Assembly: GCA_031841125.1 (NCBI GenBank)
Contig: CM063112.1
Coordinates: 24,640,603 to 24,704,602, forward strand
Reading direction: 5' to 3'
Source of the DNA: Acanthococcus lagerstroemiae
Lineage: Eukaryota; Arthropoda; Insecta; Hemiptera; Eriococcidae
Length of the DNA: 64,000 nt
Position numbers and translations under genes: made by a program. The notes below the pieces were generated by a model, which was not told the origin of the DNA, ran no database searches, and saw only the letters and a program-made list of their open reading frames with translations. Shown here piece by piece: positions 15,610 through 26,403 of this stretch. Positions within the stretch are counted from its first letter, which is position 1, and each line of letters opens with the position of its first letter.

Positions 15610-15889
15610 TTTATAATATATAATATTTTTATTTTTTTTTTTAAACTAGGTTATCAATTTTCGATTTTTTTTAAATTTTTTTTATTATTTTTTTTTAATT
15701 TATTTTTTTAATTATTTTTTTTTTAAACTAGGTTATCAATATCAATTTTCGATTTTTTTTTTATTATTTTTTTTAGTATTAAGATTTCAAACCAAAATCA
15801 CTTGAAATCCAAGTTAGAAAAAAAAAAGTGGTCTGATAAAAAAAATGGAAACTCGACCACTTTATATTACAATATCAATTCTTTTAACA

Positions 15890-16620
15890 CCAACACAAAA
15901 ATGTGAACTTGGTTACAGAGAACAGAACTTACACAAATGTGTTTTCAACAGCGAATGTACAAAAATGTGTTTTCAACATCGAATGTACAAAAATGTGAAC
16001 TCGGTCTAGGATTGTACAAAACTTACACAGAAAAGTGTTTTCAACAGCGAATGTACAAAAATGTGACTTCAACAGCGAATGCTCAGAAAAGTGTTTTCAA
16101 CAGTGAATGTACAAAAATGTGAACTCGATTCAGAGAGAACAATACTTACACAGAAATATGAACTCGGTCTAGGATTGTACAGAACTTACACAGAAAAATG
16201 TTTTCAACAGTGAATGCTCAGAAATGTGAACTCGAGCCAGAGAGAACAGAACTCACTCAGAAAAATGTTTTCAACAGAAAATTTACAGAAATGTGAACTT
16301 GGTCCAGAGAGAACAGAATTCACTCAGAAAAATGTTTTCAACAGAAAATTTACAGAAATGTGAACTCGATTCAGAGAGAACAGAATTCACTCAGAAAAAT
16401 GTTTTCAACAGAAAATTTACAGAAATGTGAACTTGGTTTAGGATTGCACAGAACTCACACAGAAAAAATGTTTTCAACAGTGAATGCTCAGAAATGTGAA
16501 CTTGGTTTAGGATTGCACAGAACTCACACAGAAAAAATGTTTTCAACAGTGAATGCTCAGAAATGTGAGCTTGGTTTAGGATTGCACAGAACTTGCACAG
16601 AAATGTGAACTCGGTCTAGG
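15890..16620. repeat. Degenerate 69-bp minisatellite in right TIR
   Basis: Mirror of the left array. The outward-reading open frame here is on the plus strand (16360-16608). Confidence 0.85.
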
Positions 16621-16641
16621 ATCGTACCTTTCTATACTACT

Positions 16642-16647
16642 CAAACC
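16642..16647. repeat. Polinton target site duplication, right copy
   Basis: CAAACC follows the terminal CT and matches 303-308. Confidence 0.95.
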
Positions 16648-17317
16648 CACATTGATAAAACTACCTCTTTTCAAAGTAGAATTAAAAACTAGTGAAACTA
16701 ATCGATCTATATTCGATATCCGCAAGTTATGCCACTGTCTCATCACAGTCGAACCTCCAAAAAAGGCAACTGGAGTTCCACAATGTAACCGATGTCAAGA
16801 CTACGGACATACAAAAAACTATTGTACGAAAACGCCACGATGTGTTAAATGCGGCGAACGGCATTTATTTAAAGATTGTAAATCTCCCAAATCCTCGCCT
16901 CCTAAATGTGCTAACTGTAATGACAGTCACACAGCCAACTATAAAGGTTGCTCGTATTTCCAATCCAAAGTTGCGTCGAACAAAATGGTAACTAAAACTT
17001 CAGCAGTAGAACGCATAAAGTTAAATACTCATACTCCTACGTACTATAGACCCAGCAACCCTCAACGCTCGTTCGCCACAGTTGCTGCGTCAACCGCTCC
17101 TACGTCAACCGTCCCCACCAACGCGAAAGACAATAAAGACCCAGTCCCTGAACGCAGTAAAGAAACAAGCCAGCTCGATCAAATCTTGGGTCTCCTCCAA
17201 AGACTAGAGTCTTCACAGAAAACCCTGCATGATAAATTTGCAGCTCTCGAAAACCGTGTCAACACCTTGGAAGGGTCAAAAGAATCCCCGCCAAGAAAGA
17301 CGAGGAAGAAAACATGA
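16642..17317 (+). pseudogene. Jockey-like LINE ORF1, 3' part with zinc knuckles
   Basis: This continues the ORF1 frame interrupted at 308. It encodes three CCHC-type knuckles (CNRCQDYGHTKNYC, then CVKCGERHLFKDC and CANCNDSHTANYKGC) that bind nucleic acid in LINE gag-like proteins. A proline- and threonine-rich linker and a short C-terminal coiled coil (LDQILGLLQRLESSQKTLHDK) follow. The stop overlaps the ORF2 start by four bases (ATGA), suggesting translation of ORF2 by termination-reinitiation. The gene is broken only by the Polinton; no other lesion is visible. Confidence 0.9.
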
Positions 17318-19977
17318 ATCCGACTACCTTCAATATCATCTGTTGGAATGCCAATGGGCTCCTCTCACGCAAAGCTGAATTAGAAGCGTTCCTCCATCTT
17401 TACGACATCGATGTGGCACTTATTGCTGAGACTCACCTCGTTAGTACAACCAACCTACCCAAAGTTAGCAACTACTTGTTATACGTAGCCAACCACCCAA
17501 GTGGAAGACCTAGAGGAGGCTCAGCTGTTATTATTAAACGATCGCTTAAACATCATGACTACGGTGCGTATACAACCGACAGTATACAGGCCTCCATAGT
17601 CTCAATCAAACTGAACAACCGTAACATTCGAGTAGGCAGTGTATACTGCCCACCCCGTGAACCACCGCAAGAATACGAATTCGATTCACTATTTAATCAC
17701 CTTGGCGCTTACTGGATCCTAGGTGGCGACTTCAATGCCAAGCATCCAACTTGGGGATCCCGGCTCCAATCACCTCGTGGACGAACTCTGCGTAATTGCA
17801 TCGATCGTCACACTTGTCAGCCAATTTCACCGAACAATCCCACCTTTTGGCCCGCCGACAGTCGGAAGCAGCCAGATATCATTGACTTCTTCGTAACCAA
17901 GGGCCTGCCAGCCTCTCATTTCAAGGTCGAATGTGTTGAGGACCTCACCTCAGACCATGTACCAGTTAGGCTCTCATTTCATGCCTCGCCGCTTCTCGTT
18001 ACTCGCTCGCCTCTTCCAGCGAATAAAACCACGAACTGGAACGCAGTCCGCCAGCTAACTGACGAACAACTCAACCTTCACTCCAAATATTCTACCCCAG
18101 TAGAACTCGACCAAGCTGCGGAAAACTTTGCATCTCTTCTCCTTAGCAATACGACCACCTGTACACAATATAAAGATCAACTCCCGCTTGAAATAAGTTA
18201 CCCTAGCTTCATAAGAAGTCTTGTCAAACGTCGACGGCGGGCTCGAAAAACATGGCAAAGGCATCGAACTACGGAACTCAAAGCAGTCTTCAATAAACTC
18301 GCGAGGGATACTACGAGAGCGATCCATCAGTGGAAAAACACCAAGTTCGCTTCCTACCTGGCATCGCTGGATCACACCCAAGAATCCAACTATTCACTCT
18401 GGACGGCAACCAAACGCATTCGCCGTCCAAGATTACCCTGCCAACAGCTGCGCAGGAATGACAACTCGTGGGCCCGTAGTGACGCAGAGATAGCCGACCT
18501 TTTCGCTCATCACTTCGAGCGAGTCTTTCAAATAAACGACATACAGTCGCATATCAATCCAGTAATTCCGGACTCCGATCATGGCCGTATCAAATTCACC
18601 ACTCCCCTCGAAGTGGCATCGTCTATAGACAAATTAAAACTTCGCAAATCCCCTGGTCACGACCAACTGATGCCAATAATGCTACATGAATTATCCAAGA
18701 AGGGTATAGTTTACCTCACTGCTCTCTTTAATGCTGCGTTTCGTCTAAAGTATGTCCCGTACACGTGGAAGACAGCTAAGATGATAGTAATTCTTAAGCC
18801 AGGAAAACCAGCAGAACTCCCCAGTTCGTATAGACCAATTTCCCTACTCTCAATTGTAGCAAAAGTCTTTGAGAAAATCATCTTACACCGACTAAGGACT
18901 ATTATAGACCGCGAAAATCTCATACCGGATATTCAGTTTGGCTTTCGCCAAAACCATTCAACAATTGAACAAATCCACCGAGTTGTCCACGTTACACTCC
19001 AGGCACTGGAAAACAGGGAATTTGCTCCGGCGGTTTTCCTGGACGTCAGTGCCGCCTTTGACAAGGTATGGCACACTGGTCTAATACATAAAATAAAGAA
19101 CTACTTCTCTCCAGGCTACTGCAAGTTTCTGACCTCATATTTAAGTAACCGAAAATTCTACGTACAATACGGTGAAGCGTCATCAACTCGGATGAAGATC
19201 TCGGCCGGAGTACCACAGGGATCGGTGCTAGGACCCACGCTCTTCCTCCTCTATACCATGGACATCCCACAAGATACATACGTCACAACTAGCCTATTCG
19301 CTGACGACACTGCGGTGATTGCCCACGATCCTGACTACAACACAGCCGTCACCAAGCTACAGTCAGCAATCACACAAATCTCAGACTGGGCGAAAAACTG
19401 GAAGATCGCGCTAAACAACTCCAAATCTATAAGAGTGGATTTTGCCCTCCGCCCTCATCAATATACTCCCACAATCATTGATAGCAAACCGATCCCTCTT
19501 GCCAACTCCGCACGTTACCTCGGGCTCCACCTGGATAATAAGCTTAATTGGCATGAGCACATTACTAACAAGCGCAAAATGCTGGACCTTCTCAAAAAGA
19601 AATTCTTCTGGCTTATTGGGCCGCGATCAAGGCTCAGTCTCTCTAATAAAAGGAGAGTCTACAACACTATATTCAAACCAGCCTGGAGTTATGGGGCTGA
19701 AATCTGGGGGACAGCAGCTCCGTCGAACACGGCCCTCATACAACGATTCCAAAACATGTTCCTAAGACAGATCACGAGAGCACCATGGTACGTCACTGGC
19801 AGCCAACTTCACAAGGACCTTAATATTGAAACGGTCGACTCCGTAATCCATCAACTTGCGAACAATTATTTCAAACGTCTTCATAACCACTCAAATATCG
19901 AAGCCCTGGAACTTCTTGATGACTCGAACGACACGCGTCGGTTGCGCAGGCAACACCAACACGATCTCCTAAATTAA
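17314..19977 (+). CDS. Jockey-like LINE ORF2: AP endonuclease-reverse transcriptase
   Basis: This 887-aa polyprotein nicks target DNA and reverse transcribes the LINE RNA. The endonuclease (about 1-225) shows IICWNANGL, AETHL, GGDFNAKHPTWGS and SDHVPV. The reverse transcriptase (about 440-720) shows KSPGHD, PSSYRPISLLS, FGFRQNHST, LDVSAAFDKVWH, AGVPQGSVLGP and the catalytic FADD. The C-terminus ends with a cysteine-poor Jockey-type domain. The length is normal and the frame is intact, so this LINE copy was young when the Polinton landed in it. Confidence 0.93.
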   Translation: MNPTTFNIICWNANGLLSRKAELEAFLHLYDIDVALIAETHLVSTTNLPKVSNYLLYVANHPSGRPRGGSAVIIKRSLKHHDYGAYTTDSIQASIVSIKLNNRNIRVGSVYCPPREPPQEYEFDSLFNHLGAYWILGGDFNAKHPTWGSRLQSPRGRTLRNCIDRHTCQPISPNNPTFWPADSRKQPDIIDFFVTKGLPASHFKVECVEDLTSDHVPVRLSFHASPLLVTRSPLPANKTTNWNAVRQLTDEQLNLHSKYSTPVELDQAAENFASLLLSNTTTCTQYKDQLPLEISYPSFIRSLVKRRRRARKTWQRHRTTELKAVFNKLARDTTRAIHQWKNTKFASYLASLDHTQESNYSLWTATKRIRRPRLPCQQLRRNDNSWARSDAEIADLFAHHFERVFQINDIQSHINPVIPDSDHGRIKFTTPLEVASSIDKLKLRKSPGHDQLMPIMLHELSKKGIVYLTALFNAAFRLKYVPYTWKTAKMIVILKPGKPAELPSSYRPISLLSIVAKVFEKIILHRLRTIIDRENLIPDIQFGFRQNHSTIEQIHRVVHVTLQALENREFAPAVFLDVSAAFDKVWHTGLIHKIKNYFSPGYCKFLTSYLSNRKFYVQYGEASSTRMKISAGVPQGSVLGPTLFLLYTMDIPQDTYVTTSLFADDTAVIAHDPDYNTAVTKLQSAITQISDWAKNWKIALNNSKSIRVDFALRPHQYTPTIIDSKPIPLANSARYLGLHLDNKLNWHEHITNKRKMLDLLKKKFFWLIGPRSRLSLSNKRRVYNTIFKPAWSYGAEIWGTAAPSNTALIQRFQNMFLRQITRAPWYVTGSQLHKDLNIETVDSVIHQLANNYFKRLHNHSNIEALELLDDSNDTRRLRRQHQHDLLN

Positions 19978-20141
19978 ATTTTAATTCCGAATTACACTCG
20001 TAACATACTTATGTAGCTTGTTCGATCGCGTCATACACTCTGTATTATAACTATTGGTAAATGTAATTAATTGTTTTACAGTCCCAATATACATTACATT
20101 AAAAAAAAAACAAAAAAACTCCCAGCATAAGGAAACTATTT

Positions 20142-21003
20142 ATGAAAATGATGAAGGATAGGCTCTGCCCGAATCTGGATTTCCAACAGGCCAGGGAACA
20201 AACGGGGTCCAGAAGGAATCACTCCACAGTTGATCAGATTTTTATAATCGACCAAATTACCGAAAAAATCTTATCGAATGCGAGGAAAGAACCGGGGTTA
20301 ATCGCAGGAGAGGAAATCGAATGGGCGAGGGAAATAGTCTACCCAGGCAGACAACTTCATTTAACAAAGGGAGAATTGTCATACAGAATAAGAAGTGGCT
20401 GGAACAACTACTGGAAGTTGAAGGATACCTTCAAAGGGAGACTGCATATCCGGACCAAAACAGAAGTATGGAGAAGCTGCATTCTACCCTCTTTGACCTA
20501 CGGAGCCCAGACGTGGGCCCTTACAAAATCGAACGTAGAAAGACTAAGGGTGTCCCAAAGGGCGATGGAAAGAAGTATGCTCAATATCAGATTTGCAGAC
20601 AAAATTCAAAATACAAAACTTAGGGCAAAAACAAAAATGCAGAACATTGGTTATTTTGTGAAGAAAAGCAAGTGGAAATACGCGGGTCACATTTGGCGAC
20701 AGGGGGATGAAAGATAGGAAAAAAGGATGGAGGGATAGATCCCGTATGATAGAACAAGGAGAAGGGGGAGAACCCTCACCCGGTGGAATGACGAAATAAC
20801 CAAAATGTTGGGCCACAAGTGGAAAAGGCATACCGCTGACAGGGAAAAATCGAGGGGGAAGGAGAGGCATTTGCCCTAGAATGGGCGGCGTGCCCAGCAG
20901 GGGAAGAGATAGAGGGAAGTGGTTCCAGTTAGCTGGGACGCACCAAACCCTTTTTTTGTAAAAAGAATTGTAAGCACACCTATATGCTGACATAAATAAA
21001 TAA
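20142..21003 (+). pseudogene. RTE-like LINE 3' remnant with internal deletion
   Basis: The 191-aa frame joins an RT segment (RRNHSTVDQIFIIDQITEKI) directly to a C-terminal region (LTYGAQTWALTKSNVERLRVSQRAMERSML, then KWKYAGHIWRQ), skipping the catalytic RT part. The 3' part is degraded and ends in AAAT-type repeats near 20990. It lies just after the Jockey tail. Confidence 0.75.
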
Positions 21004-21119
21004 ATGCCCATGGCTGGAAGATAATGGAAATGTCAACCATTGAACTGAATTGTCATCATGGAGAGCTGAAGAACTGTGAGCTGAACTGAGCTGGAAATGA
21101 GAAGAGAACCCCGACGTCT

Positions 21120-21450
21120 CTGACGTAATACTCGAGAGAGCGCTGGCGTCGTGTCAGGAGGGGCGTGTAGAGGGGGGCGTTACGGTTTTCGCTCAAGTAT
21201 ACCCCCGACTGGAAGAAATAAATTTCCATGGAAATGTATAAACACAATTTTCGCTCAAATATACTCACTAGTACATATGATTTCCCAGTAACAGGAGCAT
21301 TACGGCCCTGTAGTATGACGTCATATAGTGACAGGAGCGTTACGGGGGCTGTTACGGGGGAGCGTTACAGTTTTCGCTCAAGTATACCCAGTAGCATGAC
21401 GTCATAGAAACAGGAGCGTTACGGGGGGCCGTTGCGGAGGGGGGGCGTTA
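21120..21450. repeat. Irregular repeats of GAGCGTTACGG and TTTTCGCTCAAGTATAC
   Basis: Several partial copies occur of AGGAGCGTTACGGGGG, TTTTCGCTCAAGTATACCC and ATGACGTCATA. Two copies of the CRE palindrome TGACGTCA are included (about 21317 and 21397). Confidence 0.55.
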
Positions 21451-23005
21451 ATGAGGGATCCTTGTAAACATATTCACTATTCAAATGATAATGGGGAGGG
21501 GGTGAAGATTATAGAGCGAATCGATTACAACGTGTACTTCAATATTCAAAATGTACTACACAACACGGCTAGCGGCAGAACGTGCTACTCAACCACACAC
21601 CCGAGGACCCGGGCAAAAAACGAATGTAATTTGTTAATGGCGGCGACTTCTTTTGCATCCGAAGAGGGTGTACGGTGGAAAAATAAAAAAGACGAAGTAA
21701 TTTCTTCCTTACATCGCGAACACTGGCTGAAAAGATCTCCTTCCGCCAGCTAAAAAGTCCCGAGCGAGCGCGTTCCGAAAATGAGAATGACTTTAATTTA
21801 TCATTTGGTAACGATTTACATCAAACCGTCTAATTTCTTTTTTACCTTCTTCGCGCCCTCCATCCGTCTCTCTTCCTCTCGTGTCTTCATGTTTATCCTC
21901 CTCCCCTTTCGGCTCCACTGCTCACTCTCTCTCTCTCGCTCTCTCGCTCTCTCTCTATCCTCGAATGTAAATTACACGTTAATAGCCTTATTCCAGCTGG
22001 AATTCTCCGGGTCCTCCTCATCCTTTTGCCCTCTTTATATAGATCACCCTCGAAGCACGTAACGGTATGTTTAAGTACGTATGAAAAATGGAATGAAGAG
22101 GACATCGGATAACCGCATCAGCAAAATGTACGCGTTTTCACCGTAAACGAGACGTATGGACTGGAAAAAGAAAAAAAAAATGGAGTATGAGACCGCCGGC
22201 AGGAGTTAAAAGAGCTTTTTATTTTCGGTATATCACGTGCAAGTGGGCGCAGAAGCGTCGGGGAGGAGGAATTAAGGTCGCGCCGCCACGATTGCGATTT
22301 ATACGGCGTTCCTAATGAGGGAGACGGACGTACGACGTTAATTTGAATAATTAACGCTATAAAAAAATAAAGAAAGAAAAAAGAATACAGTACTTAAATA
22401 CGGGGCTGACCGCTTGAAAAACGACTCTGCTCTGAAAATTCGACGTAAGGGTTTATTCTAGACTTAGGAAAGTCGTGTGCCGACGGCGACCTAGCATGCT
22501 CATACACCGTTGTAAAACTCATACCAAGGTAACTCTGGCCAATCAGCAGAATGTTACAGGTAACAACCAGGGCTACCCGGTATTATTCGGAGAAGGACCC
22601 TTCATATTCGCGACTGAGTTAAAATAATATCAATAATGGTGTCAGCGACCTATCAGCGTCTACTGGTTCCACAAGTCCCTAAATAATTACCCAATTCCAA
22701 GAAGCTCCCTCAATCCCTCAAAAGTCCTTCATTTCAACAGGAGGTCCCCCAAACACTCAACGGTAGAACATTTTTATAAGATACAAGTTCAAGCCCGGAG
22801 TAGTTGCAGTGGTCCTGATTATCGGCGGTGAATTTAGAGATATTACTTTTGACCCACGCAAAAAAGAAAAATTCTGCAAAAGGCGCTCCTCAGAAAAACG
22901 TTGTTATCGTGAAGTAGTTACGTGTTCCTCTTAACACAGTCATTCATTCCATCACGTTTCGACCGGTAGATACGAAGAATGCCGAGCAACGCCGACAATA
23001 GACGA

Positions 23006-23013
23006 CTAGAGAA
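23006..23013. repeat. MULE target site duplication, left
   Basis: CTAGAGAA is repeated at 25103-25110 on the other side of the element. Confidence 0.75.
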
Positions 23014-25102
23014 GGGGTACCGGAACTTTCGCCACCGATAATTCGCCGCCAGCTGATTCGCTGCCAGAGTTTTGGCGCCAAGACTTTTGGTCGCGGGGAC
23101 TTTTTGCCGACAAAGGGGAAAAAAGTTGAAAATTTAAGTTTATAAAATTATATATTCATTAAGTTATAGGCAACTCCTCTCAAATAGTCGAGTATATGTT
23201 GGCTGTCAAAAGCTATAAAAGTTGAAATTTAAGTTTATAAAATTATATATTCATTAAATTATAGGCTACTCCTCTCAAATAGTCGAGTATATGTTGGCTG
23301 TCAAAAGCTCCAAACCTTTGTTGCAATCTTGAGTCGAGTTGAGAATATTTCCTCCTTTTGGCAGGTGGAGCATCTCCGCGATTCAGTTCCTCGAAGTAAA
23401 TATCTCTCCCCTTCTCAACACGATGAAGAGCAGCTATGAACTTCCAGATGGAAGTGTGGGCTACTCCCATTTCATACTGAAGCCGACGATGGGGCTGCCT
23501 CAGTATAATTATTTGACCTGTGAGTAGCCTCTTGAGTTCTCTGATAGACGTTCCACCACTGTATGCTGAAAATTGGCCTTTTCCTTCCTCTTCTGTTCGA
23601 CCTCCCAATATAATTATCTTCGAAATAATTTGAAAATAGGATCTAGCCTTTCATCAGCAGTCTCCTGGAGCTGCTCAAATGCGGTAATCACAAAATCTTC
23701 GGGAACAAAGGCCAGTGCCCCTATCATTCTGATCTGTAAGGTAATTTCTGGGTCGTTTCGAAATAATGTTAGAAGGCCATTTTCTGAGACTTTTTTCCTT
23801 ATATTTTGCAGTAAATGAAACAGGGAACCAACTATTTCCGTTGATGGAAATACCGACAGGAACGAATTGATAACTGCCAGTTCGAAGTCAGTAGAAAAAT
23901 ATTGAGGTTGCGAGTGAGGAACAAAAGTTTTGATTGCCAGAAAAAGTTTTTCATACGTTTCAGAGCGTTTGTTTGGAAGGAGCGCGTACAATGCTGGATG
24001 CACTCCACCTACAGCCTCAAATAGACTGACGTACACCTGGTAGAATAATGGCGGAGTGATTGAGAAGGTTCCGTCACCAACCAAAACGGAGAGGTTTCCA
24101 TGCGATTTAGCACACTTTGCCGTCCAAAAATCAAAATTCGGCAGTCACTATTCTCAGAGTCGTAAAGTAAGAACTGTTCTGAGATTCCAGGCGAAGGATT
24201 ATAGAGTTTATATTCATTCGGCACAACCAGGTCTTCCAAAGCTGTAGGTGTATGAGGTGCAACTTCTTTCATTGCTCGTCTTTTTCGAATATTCCTCGTC
24301 AACGAATCAATGCGTGGTAAACAGCCTTGGCTAGCCTTTGGCAGACCTTCAGTGACCTGAATCAGAATGGCACATGCGGGCTCCATTGTGTTGATAGCTC
24401 TTTTCCTGACTGCTGTAACAGCCTTCTGAGCCTCCACATATGCTGGGTTAGGATCGTGGTCGTGAACTCCAATTTCTCTCAGCTCCCCGGAGGCTATAAT
24501 TTCATGCACTCGCCCTTTGCACCCCTTCTCCTTTCGCAACGCCAAAATTTAAGTCTCTGTCAAATAAGAATTAATTTTTCAAAACTTTGCTCAGCCAATT
24601 GCGAAACGAGTTAAAAGTCAAAAAATGCTATTTTAAATTTTCATTTGTAAATATGTACAAAAATTATGAGTGAATTGAAAGGTGAAAACTTACCAAATCC
24701 TTGCTGAACTTATCAAAATCATAAATATAACCTTCGTGGTCGAGCTGCGCTTTTCCACTTTTTGATTCAATATGTGTATTCATTTCACAAATACTGTATA
24801 AATTGAGTACTGTATCTAACAAGCAGTGCACACCAACTGACTGTGCGAGTATGCATATTGCATGCACAAATATTTTATCTATAAGAAGACAAGTGAGGAC
24901 AGGTTTGGTTGTAGATAAGAGACAATTCAGGCTGGATTAATTTAATTCGTTTTTGTTAAAGTGAACTTTTTGCTGGCGACGAATAGGCCATCGGCAAAAA
25001 CTCCTGGGCGCCGAAAAGGTCTATCGGCGAAAGGCCGTCGGCGAAATAACCTGGCGGCGAATTTTGGACGGCGAATAGCTGGCGGCAAAAGTTCCGGTCC
25101 CC
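23014..25102 (-). mobile_element. Degenerate MULE transposon with FLYWCH domain
   Basis: The ends GGGGTACCGGAACTTTCGCC and GGCAAAAGTTCCGGTCCCC are inverted repeats, each followed inward by subterminal repeats of TTCGCCG type. The element is flanked by an 8-bp duplication. Inside, on the minus strand, are FLYWCH and MULE transposase pieces. MULEs normally make 8-10-bp duplications, which agrees. Confidence 0.75.
23243..24790 (-). pseudogene. Broken FLYWCH-MULE transposase
   Basis: An upstream piece (about 24694-24770) encodes SGKAQLDHEGYIYDFDKF, the start of a FLYWCH zinc finger, and ends at a GTAAGT donor-like site near 24691. After an acceptor-like TTTGACAG near 24558 the reading continues with WRC and then KGCKGRVHE in a shifted frame, so there is an indel in the finger. 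The central part (24009-24545) and the MULE domain (23614-24084, with VGDGTFSITPPLFYQVY, LLPNKRSETY and FSTDFELAVINS) are in different frames. The C-terminal tail (23243-23608) is shifted again. Frameshifts mean it is inactive here. Confidence 0.7.
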
Positions 25103-25110
25103 CTAGAGAA
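25103..25110. repeat. MULE target site duplication, right
   Basis: CTAGAGAA matches 23006-23013. Confidence 0.75.
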
Positions 25111-25745
25111 AGTATTGGACCATCCAGCGAAGCTCGCCCGTAGCACCAGGGCTGGAGCAGAGCTCGCCCGCAGTGCTAGGGCTGGAGCTTCAATCGGAAG
25201 AGTCTCACACGATGAGTGAGTGAAGAGGAAGAAGCAGCGCGTCCGGCTGCGGGGGTCCTGAAATTTCCTAGCCAGCGCTCTGGGAGTGCGGACCTCGGTC
25301 AGTAGGGAACCCCGTGGTGGCCCTGGCAGGACGCGCGCACCGTTCCGGCCAGGAGAAATGGGGGGCTCGGGTCCGGCCGGTACTGATGCGATGCCCAAAA
25401 GAGTAGTTTCCGGTGTCGGGGGTGCGGTGTCTCAGGGGCCACTTTGGCATGCGTGCATCGCCATACGTCCCACAACACCAATCCCATCTACTTCACCAAA
25501 TAAAGATAGCGCCAGCATTTTCGGTTTTGTCGGGGAACTTATCATGAAGAGTTATCAAATAATACAGCTGATTCTATTGTTCTAGTAAACGACTTTTTTA
25601 AAAAAGGGCTACTATTCCTATGAGTGAAAATCCTATGAAATATTTGAAGGCAAATTTCCCCGAATTGTCAAGTGTAGCATCAGCGGTACTTAGCATAGGA
25701 ATATCAGTACCCTGTTAACGTTCATTTTCTCTGACTGGTTTGGTG
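25111..25745. other. GC-rich then mixed intergenic stretch, no gene
   Basis: A 29-30-bp tandem duplication (AGCTCGCCCG...GGGCTGGAGC) lies at about 25130-25190. The rest shows only overlapping chance ORFs. Confidence 0.45.
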
Positions 25746-25753
25746 ATCCACAA

Positions 25754-26395
25754 CAGGGGCGGATAGGGCTTTTATAGCGGCCTGGGAAAGAAACGTGAAA
25801 ACGGCTCGCATGCATAAATGTTTGTGTTAATTACACTACTGGACAACTATTTTGCACAACGCATTTCGACAGTTGATTCTGAGGTACTTTTTAACGCTGA
25901 ACATGACACTGCAACCCATTTTTCTCTATCACGTCACAATTCGGAGTTCTGAACGACTGAAATTCGTTTCCATTTTGTTTTTGCGGTGGAATAAGCGGTA
26001 CCACTAACTGATATTATCAGTGTTATCAGACCACTATAACAGAAAACAAACAGACGGAATACACACCAGTACACACAACCTCAACACACAACAACACGAA
26101 TCAGTATGACCACATTCAGTTCCTAAACCTCTTTTTGAACACATTTAGTGGAATTTTTTATAGTTTTTGATCAGAAGAACTAGACGTGATAGAGAAAAAC
26201 GCGGCCGACGGCACTGTATCCAGTGTTGAATAGTACTCAAGAATCACCTCCTTAAATACGTTGTGCAAACAAAAAATTTCATTTTGTTCAGTAGTGTTAT
26301 TACTGAATGCCACTGGCTGACCGGCTCTTTTTACCCTTTTGGACGACGGCCCAATCGGCCTTGTCCCACCGGTCCACCATCCCTGTCCGCCCCTG
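25754..26395. mobile_element. hAT-type non-autonomous element
   Basis: The ends CAGGGGCGGATAGGG and CCCTGTCCGCCCCTG are inverted repeats with one mismatch. The element is flanked by the 8-bp duplication ATCCACAA (25746-25753 and 26396-26403). It has no transposase frame; length is 642 bp. Confidence 0.8.
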
Positions 26396-26403
26396 ATCCA
26401 CAA

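Larger units (their letters stand above)
309..16641. mobile_element. Complete Polinton/Maverick (adintovirus-like) element
   Basis: The 16,333-bp element has AG...CT termini, a perfect 6-bp target duplication and 1,853-bp terminal inverted repeats. It encodes the full Polinton hallmark set: type B DNA polymerase, retroviral-type integrase, packaging ATPase, adenain-like protease, penton-like and hexon-like capsid proteins. It also has a PLA2-domain virion-type protein as described in adintoviruses. All hallmark frames are open, except that the protease start is unclear. The two terminal repeats are the same length and their encoded ORFs are identical, which suggests a recent insertion or recent homogenisation. 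It is AT-rich compared with its surroundings. Mobility and virion formation are inferred, not shown. Confidence 0.96.
14789..16641 (-). repeat. Polinton terminal inverted repeat, right (1,853 bp)
   Basis: It is the mirror of 309-2161 (position x pairs with 16950-x). It ends CCTTTCTATACTACT. The equal length means no indel distinguishes the two arms despite many homopolymer runs. Confidence 0.95.
16642..20118 (+). mobile_element. Jockey-like LINE, 3' portion
   Basis: It covers the ORF1 remainder, ORF2 and a short 3' UTR ending in an A-rich tail at about 20101-20118. The 5' portion is at 1-308 and extends beyond the window. The LINE's own target duplication cannot be seen because its start is missing. 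Confidence 0.88.
21004..23013. other. Intergenic stretch, no gene seen
   Basis: It contains a minisatellite-like block (21120-21450), a CT-rich microsatellite (about 21920-21960), and otherwise unique sequence with short chance ORFs. Confidence 0.5.

Noticed and set aside
309..16641. Classification as an integrated virophage or herpes-like virus
   Set aside because: The gene set (PolB with rve integrase, adenain-like protease, A32-like ATPase), AG/CT ends and 6-bp duplication fit Polinton/adintovirus specifically.
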